Positions 8,138 through 17,574 of a stretch of 39,163 nt of DNA are shown piece by piece (the first letter of the stretch is position 1; each line of letters starts with the position of its first letter). This stretch comes from Geobacillus thermocatenulatus (lineage in GTDB: Bacteria; Bacillota; Bacilli; Bacillales; Anoxybacillaceae), in NCBI RefSeq assembly GCF_002217655.1, contig NZ_NEWK01000002.1, forward strand, positions 1-39,163. The letters are read 5' to 3'. The translations under genes and the position numbers were made by a program. The notes below the pieces were generated by a model. The model was not told the DNA's origin and did not search any database. It saw only the letters and a list, made by a program, of their open reading frames with translations.

Positions 8138-9297
8138 TGCAGGCGGTTCATTTTGGCGCTGGCAACATCGGCCGCGGCTTTATCGGCAGCTTGCTGGCGG
8201 CGTCGGGATATAAGGTCGTCTTTGTCGATGTCAACGAACAAATCGTCCGCCTGCTCAAGGAGCGGGGGGAGTATCGGGTCATTGTTGCCGGCGAGCGGCA
8301 AGAAGAGCAATGGGTGCGCGACGTTTCGGCGTTGAACAGCCAAACAGAGCGGGAGCAAGTCATCGCGGCGATCGCCGCCGCTGATTTGGTCACGACCGCC
8401 GTCGGCCCGCACATTTTGCCGGCCATCGCCCCCCTTGTTGCCGATGGGCTCAAGCAGCGGCTGGGCGTCCAGCAAACTCCGCTTCATGTCATCGCGTGCG
8501 AAAACATGATCGGCGGCACGGAGACGTTGAAGCAACACATATTTGCCCATCTTTCTGAAGCGGAACAACAGCTGGCGGGCGAATCGGTTGGCTTTCTCAA
8601 CTGCGCGGTTGACCGCATCGTGCCGAACCAAACGAACGATGATCCGCTGGCGGTGACGGTCGAGCCGTTTTTCGAATGGGCGGTTGAAACGCGCAACGTC
8701 ATCGGCGCGGTTCCATCCATTCAAGGGGCCCACTTCGTCGCCGACTTAGGCCCGTATATTGAACGAAAGCTGTTCACCGTCAACACCGGCCATGCCCTTG
8801 CCGCCTACTTAGGCTACCTAAAGGGATGCGAAACCGTGCAAGAGGCGATGAAAGACAGCGCCATTCGGGCGGGCGTCGAACAGGCGCTCAGCGAATCCGG
8901 AGCGGTGTTGGTGAAAAAGCACGGTTGGGAGGCAGATGCGCACCGCACGTATATCGAGACGACGATTGGACGATTCATGAATCCGGCGCTGTCCGACGAC
9001 ATCATCCGCGTCGCCCGCTCGCCGATCCGCAAACTTGGACCGAACGACCGCCTCGTCGCGCCAGCCGTGCAATATTGCGCCTTATTTGGCAACGTCCCAC
9101 ACGGCTTGGCTAAAGGAATCGCCGCCCTCCTGCGATTCGATGATGCCCGCGATGCGGAAGCCGCCGCCCTTCAACAAACAATCGCCCAGCACGGGATCGA
9201 AGGCGCGCTTCGGCAATATGCAGGCCTTGAGAGTGGGCACCCGCTTGTGGCGGCGGTGAAGGACGAGTACGGAAGAATGGAGAAAAACAAAAGCTGA
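8137..9297 (+). CDS. mtlD: Mannitol-1-phosphate 5-dehydrogenase
   Basis: A 386-residue NAD-dependent long-chain polyol dehydrogenase converting mannitol-1-phosphate to fructose-6-phosphate, the last step of the pathway. The N-terminal Rossmann motif is [13 protein letters not shown] with the acidic FVDVN strand end. The catalytic region includes CAVDRIVPN (near 165) and the [13 protein letters not shown] block (near 216-228). Length matches the family. Translation is coupled to mtlF by TGATG. No separate terminator lies between this gene and CRISPR leader 1, which begins 12 bp after the stop. The inverted repeat plus seven T inside that leader could end the mtl transcript. Confidence 0.96.
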   Translation: MQAVHFGAGNIGRGFIGSLLAASGYKVVFVDVNEQIVRLLKERGEYRVIVAGERQEEQWVRDVSALNSQTEREQVIAAIAAADLVTTAVGPHILPAIAPLVADGLKQRLGVQQTPLHVIACENMIGGTETLKQHIFAHLSEAEQQLAGESVGFLNCAVDRIVPNQTNDDPLAVTVEPFFEWAVETRNVIGAVPSIQGAHFVADLGPYIERKLFTVNTGHALAAYLGYLKGCETVQEAMKDSAIRAGVEQALSESGAVLVKKHGWEADAHRTYIETTIGRFMNPALSDDIIRVARSPIRKLGPNDRLVAPAVQYCALFGNVPHGLAKGIAALLRFDDARDAEAAALQQTIAQHGIEGALRQYAGLESGHPLVAAVKDEYGRMEKNKS

Positions 9298-9309
9298 CCG
9301 TCTTGCAAA

Positions 9310-9477
9310 TGTCGTCGACCTCCAATCGTGCAAAAATCCCGGGGGATCGACGACAATGTTTTTTTGCGTCAAAATCCTACAAACAACACGGCTGAACGGT
9401 ATTGACAGAATTTTTGAAACGTGATATTCTGAAAACAACTCAGAGAGAAAAAGCTTGATTTGATGCGTATGGTTTGG
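9310..9477 (+). promoter_or_regulatory. CRISPR leader 1
   Basis: A 168-bp leader with the same length as leader 2 (20920-21087) and only about 21 mismatches by hand alignment. It starts with an inverted repeat TGTCGTCGA (9310-9318) / TCGACGACA (9347-9355) that encloses a C-rich/G-rich pair and is followed by seven T. A promoter TTGACA (9402-9407), 17 bp, TATTCT (9425-9430) points into the array, giving a start near 9437, about 40 bp before the first repeat. The most conserved parts are the inverted repeat, the promoter and the AAAGCTTGATT block near the first repeat, where adaptation factors would be expected to act. Confidence 0.88.
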
Positions 9478-12400
9478 GTTTTTATCGTACCTATGAGGGA
9501 TTGAAACTTTTTTGTGTAAAAAAAGCGGAGCTATCACTCCGCGTTTTTATCGTACCTATGAGGGATTGAAACCATCAAACTGGGAAAACCAAAAAAGCGT
9601 TACTTGATAGTTTTTATCGTACCTATGAGGGATTGAAACCAAAAATATATTACAATAATCATGAAATAAAAGAAAAGGTTTTTATCGTACCTATGAGGGA
9701 TTGAAACATGTAAAACATGCCCCCTATATGCTTTTCAATTGCCCTGAGTTTTTATCGTACCTATGAGGGATTGAAACTAATTTTATTATTCCCAACCTGC
9801 CAACCGTTTCCGGTTTTTATCGTACCTATGAGGGATTGAAACATTTTTTCACGTCTGAATATCCAATTAGCTTCATGTGTTTTTATCGTACCTATGAGGG
9901 ATTGAAACCAATGCAAGCCATTTCGCTATTTTCTGCGTTGTTAGTTTTTATCGTACCTATGAGGGATTGAAACTTGTAGTATCAGACAGCGGCGCTGAAC
10001 CGCTGGCGTTTTTATCGTACCTATGAGGGATTGAAACAAAGTTCAATACCAGCACCAAGGCGCAATAGCTTTGGTTTTTATCGTACCTATGAGGGATTGA
10101 AACATAATTGCGCCTCCGCCTCGATTTCTTCCCGTGTGTGTTTTTATCGTACCTATGAGGGATTGAAACGTAAAGGCACACTCTCGGCAGGCGGAAGTGA
10201 AGTGGTTTTTATCGTACCTATGAGGGATTGAAACGTAAAGGCACACTCTCGGCAGGCGGAAGTGAAGTGGTTTTTATCGTACCTATGAGGGATTGAAACA
10301 GAGATCCATCCAGCAATTTGCTCCTCATCTACTCCAGTTTTTATCGTACCTATGAGGGATTGAAACTAATATTCAAAATCTTCTGCTGCCACGATGAAAC
10401 TGGTTTTTATCGTACCTATGAGGGATTGAAACATTTTTTCGTTCCGAATCTTTTTGGCGACTTCGGGTTTTTATCGTACCTATGAGGGATTGAAACCCGC
10501 AAGGGAATGGTAAACTCCCGCCGCGACGGCCGTTTTTATCGTACCTATGAGGGATTGAAACGATATTATTTTTGAGGGGTATAACGCGTTTAAGACTGTT
10601 TTTATCGTACCTATGAGGGATTGAAACTGGGGTCATGGTTTCGTGCATATAAGAGCGATAGAGTTTTTATCGTACCTATGAGGGATTGAAACTTTTGTTA
10701 ATGGTGCTTATGTTTTTAGGGCTGTGAGTTTTTATCGTACCTATGAGGGATTGAAACCCTCGTCTATTTCCTGCTCAACAAAGCCATCACGCGTTTTTAT
10801 CGTACCTATGAGGGATTGAAACAGTCCGATCAGGTTGTCCAAGTCGAGCTCAATGACAGCGTTTTTATCGTACCTATGAGGGATTGAAACCCGAAAAGAT
10901 TTGATAATCCTTCACCGCTACGACAAGTTTTTATCGTACCTATGAGGGATTGAAACTCGCGTGTCGCAAGTTGATTCCGATTTCGGTACGGTGTTTTTAT
11001 CGTACCTATGAGGGATTGAAACTCCTTCTCTCTTTAAGGACTCGCTGGCGTCCTTTCTGTTTTTATCGTACCTATGAGGGATTGAAACACACACCGAGGG
11101 AACAGGCATGACACAAGATATTCCGTTTTTATCGTACCTATGAGGGATTGAAACCTTCAGCAAGTTCTTGTTGATACTGTGTCACAAGGTTTTTATCGTA
11201 CCTATGAGGGATTGAAACACTGTTGCGATGACGCGCTTCTTGTCGTCAATAATCTTGTTTTTATCGTACCTATGAGGGATTGAAACTGACGAATGGTCGA
11301 TCCCATGCGCTCGCTCAACGGTTTAGTTTTTATCGTACCTATGAGGGATTGAAACATTTTTCGTCAAATGTTATTTTTTTGTAGATTACTTGTTTTTATC
11401 GTACCTATGAGGGATTGAAACTCGAGAATTGCGAGTTGAGCGAAGAAATCGCGAGCTTAGTTTTTATCGTACCTATGAGGGATTGAAACCGTTGGTCGGA
11501 GGCGGCATATTGATTATTCTTTATGCGTTTTTATCGTACCTATGAGGGATTGAAACTAAAATAAGATACCTGCAATTCCACACATAGGCTTGTTTTTATC
11601 GTACCTATGAGGGATTGAAACTGACGATCACTTTCCCACCGTCAACCGCTATGACGTTTTTATCGTACCTATGAGGGATTGAAACTCCCAGCGCACGCTC
11701 GGATTCATCACGCGCGGAACAGTTTTTATCGTACCTATGAGGGATTGAAACACAGCTCGAACGCTTTCTCTGACACGTTGCATTCCGTTTTTATCGTACC
11801 TATGAGGGATTGAAACTCGCTTGACTGACGTTGCCGTTGAAAATATATGACTCGGTTTTTATCGTATCCTATGAGGGATTGAAACCCAGCCTAAATCGCG
11901 ACTTGGCCTATTATGTTGGGTTTTTATCGTACCTATGAGGGATTGAAACAAAAGTGAAGCACATCGGATAGCTCCTCAAAATAGCTGCGTTTTTATCGTA
12001 CCTATGAGGGATTGAAACATTCCAACAAAAACACGGCGTATTGCTCCCATGTCGTTTTTATCGTACCTATGAGGGATTGAAACTTTTTCTATCGCCGGTC
12101 TCAATATAACCGCTTTTCGTTTTTATCGTACCTATGAGGGATTGAAACTATAACACTTTTGCATATGTAGATGTCATGGTGATCGGTTTTTATCGTACCT
12201 ATGAGGGATTGAAACTATTCATAAAGAGCTTTTACTTCATTCATATTAAGTTTTTATCGTACCTATGAGGGATTGAAACAGTTTTGTTCCCGTCTTCTCG
12301 ATCCCTCCCGAGTTTGTTTTTATCGTACCTATGAGGGATTGAAACGCGCTAATCGCCGATAAACTATTAACGTTCAGCTTAGTTTTTATCGTACCTATGA

Positions 12401-13088
12401 GGGATTGAAACTTGTGCAATTTGTTGTAATTCAGTAATTACATTTCGCCAGTTTTTATCGTACCTATGAGGGATTGAAACCATCGAATGGTTAGAAAGAA
12501 ATGACAAAGGCGCTATGGTTTTTATCGTACCTATGAGGGATTGAAACGTTTCCATATTTCTCAACCAGAGAGCGAATCGAATCGTTTTTATCGTACCTAT
12601 GAGGGATTGAAACAACCGCGTCATCCCCGACGCGGCGGCGGGATAGAGGGTTTTTATCGTACCTATGAGGGATTGAAACTTCACCAAAAGACAAGACAAC
12701 GAACAACGAGCGGGTTGTGTTTTTATCGTACCTATGAGGGATTGAAACGTTTACGCCGTAATATCGCTCTCCCATGTATTTCGAGTTTTTATCGTACCTA
12801 TAAGGGATTGAAACTCTTGGAACTGTGGCAAAAAGCATTAGTTGCCGCAACGTTTTTATCGTACCTATGAGGGATTGAAACCGTATAACCCATATAAATA
12901 CAGTAGCTTTGTAACGTATGAGTTTTTATCGTACCTATGAGGGATTGAAACTATTTTTCATTCAAACGAATAAAATGAAAAACATTAGTTTTTATCGTAC
13001 CTATGAGGGATTGAAACACACATCTGTTCAACAGTTAAATCACGTGGTACAGGAATACATTTTTATCGTATCTGTAGAGGACTGAAAC
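9478..13088 (+). CRISPR. CRISPR array 1: 55 repeats, 54 spacers
   Basis: The 30-bp repeat begins GTTTTTATCGTACC and ends TATGAGGGATTGAAAC; the last eight bases ATTGAAAC are the usual 5' handle in type I-B and some type III systems. Spacers are about 34-40 bp. Spacers 11 (10170-10204) and 12 (10235-10269) are identical. Repeat 37 (11855-11885) is 31 bp because of an extra T (GTATCCTATG). Repeat 51 (12785-12814) has TATAAGGG. The last repeat (13059-13088) is degenerate, ending TGTAGAGGACTGAAAC, which sets the trailer end. Counts come from reading each repeat by hand. Translations of the array on either strand are artefacts. No cas gene adjoins it. Confidence 0.98.
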
Positions 13089-13186
13089 ACTACAGTACCG
13101 TACAACATTTTCCCTCTCCGATGCAGGAGTTTCCGTCTGTACTTGCGAATGGATATACTGGAACACGTTCAAAGAGAGGTGATCAA

Positions 13187-14026
13187 ATGGCCATTGATCA
13201 TGACCGATTGTTCAAAGAGCTGATTCAAACGTTCTTCGAAGAGTTTCTTCTCCTCTTTTTCCCCGACATGCACGAACACATTGATTTCCGCCATTTGTCC
13301 TTCCTGTCCGAAGAACTGTTCACTGATGTCACGGCAGGTGAAAAATACCGCGTCGATCTATTGGTCGAGACGAAGCTGAAAGGGGAAAATGGGCTGATCA
13401 TCGTTCATGTGGAGAACGTTCCGATCGCTGTCTTCAGCCATGATGCCCTTCGCGAGGAACCATCCGTGTTCTCAATCGCGTTTCCCTTTGGCGACGTGCT
13501 GCAGTTTCGCTTTTTCCCCGTAGAGCTGCGCAAGAAACATTGGAGAGACTACATCCGGCATGACAATCCGATCGCGGCTGCCCTCCTTGGCAAAATGGGG
13601 TATACTGAAAGTGAGAAAGTCGAGTTGAAAAAAGAGTGTTTGCGCATGTTGGTTCGATTGGAGCTGGATGAGGCGAGGCAGCGGCTCTTGTTGGGCTTTT
13701 TTGAAACATATGTGAAGCTGTCGGAGGAGGAAGAGCAACAACTGCAAAGAGAGGTGAAGGCGATGGAAACGAAAGAAAGAGAAAAAGTGTTGGAGCTGAT
13801 CATTTCCTATGAGCAAAAGGGAAGGAAAGAGGGATTGGAAGAAGGAATAAAACGCGGGATTCAACAAGGAATCCAGCAAGGAATGAAGCAAGGAATGAAA
13901 CAAGGAATGAAACAAGGAATGAAACAACTGATCCGCAACATGGCGCGCAAAGGAATGACGGTGGAAGACATTGCCCGGTTGGTGGATCTTCCAGAGGAAG
14001 ATGTTTGGGAATTGCTTGAAGAGTAA
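13187..14026 (+). CDS. Rpn-like PD-(D/E)XK-family protein, copy 1 with motif deletion
   Basis: A 279-residue member of the Rpn/YhgA-like family (putative recombination-promoting nucleases, often labelled transposase or cytosolic protein). It starts at ATG 13187 behind AGAGGTGAT, giving MAIDHDRLFKELIQTFFEEF; the 22 in-frame upstream codons look non-coding. The nuclease core begins with Asp57 in YRVDLLVETK, but after Glu76 (VHVE) the sequence jumps to NVPIAVFS. Against copy 2 this is a net loss of 27 residues, including the Gln of the E-x-Q motif, so catalysis is doubtful. The C-terminus has a run of G-I/M-K/Q-Q-G units; four 12-bp repeats (ggaatgaaacaa type) occupy 13880-13927. The gene lies 98 bp past the last CRISPR repeat, as does its paralogue at array 2. 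Confidence 0.85.
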   Translation: MAIDHDRLFKELIQTFFEEFLLLFFPDMHEHIDFRHLSFLSEELFTDVTAGEKYRVDLLVETKLKGENGLIIVHVENVPIAVFSHDALREEPSVFSIAFPFGDVLQFRFFPVELRKKHWRDYIRHDNPIAAALLGKMGYTESEKVELKKECLRMLVRLELDEARQRLLLGFFETYVKLSEEEEQQLQREVKAMETKEREKVLELIISYEQKGRKEGLEEGIKRGIQQGIQQGMKQGMKQGMKQGMKQLIRNMARKGMTVEDIARLVDLPEEDVWELLEE

Positions 14027-14406
14027 TGGAATCCAATACAAAAGGCGGCCATTTAACGAGGACAGTTGGCGGCGGCAAAAGAGGCAGATGAAATCACTGA
14101 TTCGTAAGTGATCGATTGTAGAAAACGGATGATCGTCCGGTCACATGAAAGAGGAGGAACAAAAATCAGAAAGTATGTACCGTGCCAACGTTTTATGCAC
14201 CGTCGGCCTTGAAAGGCAGGCGGCCTTTTTTTGTTATGGGGCTCCGGCGTTCCGCTAGGCGTCTTGGCCATATGAGATCATGTCGGCTATATGTCCATGA
14301 ACAAAATGCACAAAATTCATTTTATTTTCAAAAACTTCACACTCATCCCACAGCATGGTAAGGTTGTGATTGAAAACGTTATCAAAAACAAGGGGGCAAG
14401 GGAGAA
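14027..14406 (+). other. Gene-free spacer before tctC
   Basis: No supported gene. A perfect-looking ribosome site AGGAGG (14152-14157) is followed seven bases later by ATC, opening a 15-codon frame that ends at TGA inside a hairpin. ATC starts are so rare that this is not called a gene, though it could be a degraded leader peptide. GGCCTTGAAAGGC and AGGCGGCC followed by seven T (about 14199-14231) form a probable weak terminator. An AT-rich stretch (14301-14335) precedes the cre site and may hold the response-regulator target. Confidence 0.45.
14371..14384 (+). promoter_or_regulatory. cre site upstream of tctC
   Basis: TGAAAACGTTATCA fits the CcpA consensus TGWAANCGNTNWCA at every position. 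It lies 22 bp before the tctC ATG, where bound CcpA would block transcription. This indicates carbon-catabolite repression of the transporter. Confidence 0.75.
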
Positions 14407-15447
14407 ATGAAGAAAACGAAATGGTGGGGATTGCTCGCCGCAGGGATGATGACACTGGCTTTGGCGGCCTGTGGGGGCAATGAATCGGCAGGGTCGAAAT
14501 CATCCGGTTCGAACTCTGGCTCATCGGCCTCAAACTATCCGACGAAGCCGATTACGATTGTTGCTCCGTCTGGGGCGGGCGGCGGTTGGGATTTAACGGC
14601 CCGCGCCATTGTGAAAGTGCTCGATGAGACGGGGCTCGTCAAACAAACGATGACGGTCGAAAACAAACCGGGCGGCGGTGGGGCGGTTTTTATGGCTGAG
14701 TACGCCACCCAGGATGTCAAAAACGATTATAAGTTGTTTGTCAACTCGCCGCCGATTATCATCAACAACCTGAAAAAAGAAGGGAACAGCCCGTTCGGCT
14801 ACAAAGACACAACCCCACTCGCCCAGTTGACAAAAGACTTTGGCGCGATTGTCGTTAAAGCGGATTCGAAGTTTCAAACGTTGACCGACTTGCTGAACGC
14901 CATTAAGCAAAATCCGAAATCCGTCACCATTGCCGGAGGGTCGGCGCCAGGGTCGATGGACCACTTAGTGGCGATTTTGCCGATTTACAAATCCGGCATC
15001 GATCCAAAATCAGTTAAGTACGTTTCGTACGATGGCGGCGGAGAAGCGATGGCGGCGCTGCTTGGCGGCAATGCGGATGTGATTGCGACGGATGCGTCTT
15101 CGGTTGGCGAATATTTGAAAGCCGGCAAAGTGCGGGTGCTGGCGGTTTCCGCTCCGGAACGCCTCGGCGGAGTGCTGAAAGACATGCCGACGATGAAAGA
15201 GCTTGGCGTTGATGCCGAGTTTACGATTTGGCGCGGCGTGTTCGGGCCGAAGGAAATGTCTTCGGAAGCAAAAGCGTTTTGGGAAGAGACATTGAAAAAA
15301 CTGTCTGAGCATGAAAAATGGAAAGAAGAGCTGCAAAAACAAGGTTGGGAAGCAGAGTACCGCAATTCCGAAGAGTTTACGAAATTTTTACAAGAGCAAG
15401 AGCAGCAAGTCGGCGACCTGCTGAAGTCGCTTGGGATGCATAAATAA
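14407..15447 (+). CDS. tctC: Tripartite tricarboxylate transporter, lipoprotein receptor TctC
   Basis: A 346-residue extracellular solute receptor of the TctC/Bug family that hands a carboxylate to the TctAB membrane complex. The N-terminus is a lipoprotein signal, MKKTKWWGLLAAGMM followed by a LALAAC lipobox, with Cys22 lipidated, then a Ser/Gly linker. Family blocks are present: YPTKPITIVAPSGAGGGWD near residues 43-61, VENKPGGGGAVF near 83-94 and VSYDGGGEAMAALLGGNADV near 206-225. The second contains the NxPGxG loop that typically contacts the ligand carboxylate. A hairpin-T element lies between this gene and tctB, which would give more receptor than permease. The substrate is probably citrate or a related di/tricarboxylate, judged from the CitA-like sensor nearby; this is not proven by sequence. 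Confidence 0.92.
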   Translation: MKKTKWWGLLAAGMMTLALAACGGNESAGSKSSGSNSGSSASNYPTKPITIVAPSGAGGGWDLTARAIVKVLDETGLVKQTMTVENKPGGGGAVFMAEYATQDVKNDYKLFVNSPPIIINNLKKEGNSPFGYKDTTPLAQLTKDFGAIVVKADSKFQTLTDLLNAIKQNPKSVTIAGGSAPGSMDHLVAILPIYKSGIDPKSVKYVSYDGGGEAMAALLGGNADVIATDASSVGEYLKAGKVRVLAVSAPERLGGVLKDMPTMKELGVDAEFTIWRGVFGPKEMSSEAKAFWEETLKKLSEHEKWKEELQKQGWEAEYRNSEEFTKFLQEQEQQVGDLLKSLGMHK

Positions 15448-15453
15448 CTCGAG

Positions 15454-15478
15454 GGGGAAGAGTATTCTTCCCCTTTTT
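15454..15478 (+). terminator. Intercistronic attenuator between tctC and tctB
   Basis: A perfect 8-bp stem GGGGAAGA (15454-15461) / TCTTCCCC (15466-15473) with a GTAT loop is followed by five T. It lies 22 bp before the tctB ATG. Partial termination here would keep receptor mRNA above membrane-subunit mRNA. Confidence 0.75.
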
Positions 15479-15499
15479 CCAAAAGCGGGAGGGAAAGCG

Positions 15500-15955
15500 A
15501 TGAACAAAACGGCTGACCGTATCGCGGCGGTGGCGTTTTTGGCTTTGGGCGCTTTGTTTATGGTGGAAAGTTTGCGCATATCGAAAAGCGCCTACGGCAG
15601 CGCTGTCGGGCCGAATGTGTTTCCGTTTTTGCTTGGACTTGTGTTGGTTTTCTTAAGCATCAAACTGTTGTTGGAGACGAGACGTTATTCAGAGGCAACA
15701 AGCGAGAAACAGGCTAGGCAATATAAAAAGTTTCTTGTTATTTTCATCGCCGCCATTTTCTATGCGGGGCTGCTTGAAATGGTTGGATATGTGATCACGA
15801 CGTTTCTGTTTCTTGTGATTGGGTTTCAAACGATGGAAAAAGGGGCGCTGTGGAAATCGATCGCCCTTGCGGCTAGCTTTTCCCTCGGCGTATATGGCCT
15901 TTATGTGAAACTGCTGCAAGGAACATTGCCGAGCTGGCCGATTTGGTTCCAATGA
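15500..15955 (+). CDS. tctB: Tripartite tricarboxylate transporter, small membrane subunit TctB
   Basis: A 151-residue membrane protein with about four hydrophobic segments (near residues 8-25, 38-55, 77-100 and 118-138), the size and topology of TctB subunits. An in-frame extension upstream to 15431 covers the attenuator hairpin and has no ribosome site. ATG 15500 follows GGGAGGGAAAGCG and is chosen. TctB sequences are poorly conserved, so the call rests on topology and on its position between tctC and tctA (13 bp before the tctA ATG). It likely stabilises the TctA channel. Confidence 0.88.
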   Translation: MNKTADRIAAVAFLALGALFMVESLRISKSAYGSAVGPNVFPFLLGLVLVFLSIKLLLETRRYSEATSEKQARQYKKFLVIFIAAIFYAGLLEMVGYVITTFLFLVIGFQTMEKGALWKSIALAASFSLGVYGLYVKLLQGTLPSWPIWFQ

Positions 15956-15968
15956 AAGGAGGGGCATC

Positions 15969-17495
15969 ATGGACACACTATCGTTTTTGCTTGAGGGGTT
16001 TCAAACGGCGCTTCAGCCGCATAACTTGTTGTTTGCGTTTATCGGGGTGTTGATCGGCACGGCGGTCGGCGTGCTTCCTGGGATTGGGCCGATGAGCGGG
16101 GTGGCGCTGCTCATTCCGGTGACGGCGTCGATGACAGCGGGCTTGAGTCCCGAGCAGGCGGCCGCCAGTTCGATCATTTTGTTGGCAGGCGTCTATTACG
16201 GAGCGATGTACGGCGGGTCGACGACGTCAATTTTGTTAAACACGCCCGGGGAATCATCGTCTGTTGTCACGACGCTGGACGGCTATCAAATGGCGCGTCA
16301 AGGCCGGGCTGGGGCGGCGCTGGCGATTGCGGCGATCGGCTCGTTTGTCGCCGGGATTGTGTCGCTCATCGGCCTTGTATTATTAGCGGAGCCGCTGTCC
16401 AATGTCGCCTTGAAGTTCGGTCCGGCCGAGTATTTTTCGCTCATGCTGCTGGGGCTTGCCGCGGTGAGCGGCCTTGCCGGCAAGTCGATGACGAAAGCAT
16501 GGATCATGACCGTCTTTGGCCTGCTTCTTTCCACGATCGGGCTGGACAATGTCTCTGGCGTCGCACGCTTCACGTACAACATTTCCTATTTGTACGGGGG
16601 GCTGGAGTTTTTAACCGTAGCGGTCGGGTTGTTTGCGTTAGGGGAAGTATTCAAGTCCATTCTCCATAATGAGATGAACGACGGGGACATTGCCAAAATC
16701 GGGCGCATCTTGCCGACCAAATCGGACTTGAAAGAAAGCGCCGGCCCGATCGCCCGTGGGTCGCTGCTTGGGTTTTTCATCGGCGTGCTGCCGGGAGCCG
16801 GAGCGACGTTGGCCTCGTTTTTCTCTTATATTCTTGAAAAGAAAATCAGCAAACATCCAGAAAAATTTGGACAAGGGACGATCGCCGGCGTCGCGGCGCC
16901 CGAGTCAGCGAACAACGGCGCGTCTGGAGGCGCCATGATTCCGCTGTTGACGCTCGGGATTCCAGGGTCTGGGACGACGGCCATTTTGATGGGAGCGCTC
17001 ATTATGTACAACGTCCAGCCAGGTCCGCTATTGTTTGATGAACATCCGGCTGTCGCCTGGGGATTGATTGCGAGCATGTTTATCGGAAATGTGATGTTGT
17101 TAATTCTCAACATGCCGCTTGTGAAACTATTTGCGAAAATCATCCAAACACCGACGAAGTATTTGTTGCCGCTGATTATCGCCATTTCTATATTCGGTGT
17201 GTATGCGGTGCAAGTGACGACGTTTGACGTGTTTCTATTGTTGGCGTTTGGACTGCTCGGCTATTGGCTGGCGGAACACGACTACCCGCTTGCGCCTCTT
17301 GTATTGGGGCTTGTGCTGGGGCCAATGATTGAAAACAACATGCGCCGGGCGTTGACGGCATCCAACGGGGACTATCTCGTGTTCGTTGAAAAGCCGATTT
17401 CGCTCGTCTTGTTGGTCATCGCCTTGTTGTGGATTGCCGTGCCGTTTTTCATGAAATTACGAGGAAAAACCGTCATTGTCAATGAAGATATGTAA
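15969..17495 (+). CDS. tctA: Tripartite tricarboxylate transporter, large membrane subunit TctA
   Basis: A 508-residue integral membrane protein with many hydrophobic helices, the family's normal size. Family blocks include GTAVGVLPGIGPMSGVALLIP (residues 29-49), the YGGSTTSILLNTPGE loop near residue 80 and, in the second half, GVLPGAGATLASFFSY and a TLGIPGSGTTAIL block near residue 330. The two PGxGP/PGAG-type loops mark the internal repeat of the fold and likely line the transport path. The ATG follows AAAGGAGGGGC. With TctB it forms the cation-coupled permease served by the lipoprotein TctC. Confidence 0.95.
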   Translation: MDTLSFLLEGFQTALQPHNLLFAFIGVLIGTAVGVLPGIGPMSGVALLIPVTASMTAGLSPEQAAASSIILLAGVYYGAMYGGSTTSILLNTPGESSSVVTTLDGYQMARQGRAGAALAIAAIGSFVAGIVSLIGLVLLAEPLSNVALKFGPAEYFSLMLLGLAAVSGLAGKSMTKAWIMTVFGLLLSTIGLDNVSGVARFTYNISYLYGGLEFLTVAVGLFALGEVFKSILHNEMNDGDIAKIGRILPTKSDLKESAGPIARGSLLGFFIGVLPGAGATLASFFSYILEKKISKHPEKFGQGTIAGVAAPESANNGASGGAMIPLLTLGIPGSGTTAILMGALIMYNVQPGPLLFDEHPAVAWGLIASMFIGNVMLLILNMPLVKLFAKIIQTPTKYLLPLIIAISIFGVYAVQVTTFDVFLLLAFGLLGYWLAEHDYPLAPLVLGLVLGPMIENNMRRALTASNGDYLVFVEKPISLVLLVIALLWIAVPFFMKLRGKTVIVNEDM

Positions 17496-17500
17496 TAATA

Positions 17501-17556
17501 GAAAGAAAGGCTTTCTTCCTTAAATAGTTGGAGGATGGTCTTTCTTTTCATTTTTT
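17501..17556 (+). terminator. Possible terminator after tctA
   Basis: GAAAGAAAGG (17501-17510) can pair with CTTTCTTTTC around 17540-17549, and T-rich sequence follows. The stem is AT-rich and the loop large, so termination is uncertain; the sensor kinase ATG lies only 18 bp beyond. Confidence 0.35.
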
Positions 17557-17574
17557 CGTTTGGGGGACAGCACG

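Noticed and set aside
7702-8733. 343-codon minus-strand frame opposite mtlF/mtlD
   Set aside because: It overlaps two certain genes and shows no domain pattern.
9957-12870. Several open frames through array 1 encoding repeated SIPHRYDKN or FYRTYEGLK units
   Set aside because: They are translations of the CRISPR repeat in different frames, with no ribosome sites or non-repeat homology.
14152-14213. AGGAGG followed by an ATC-initiated 15-codon frame
   Set aside because: ATC initiation is extremely rare and the frame ends inside a hairpin; noted only as a possible decayed leader peptide.
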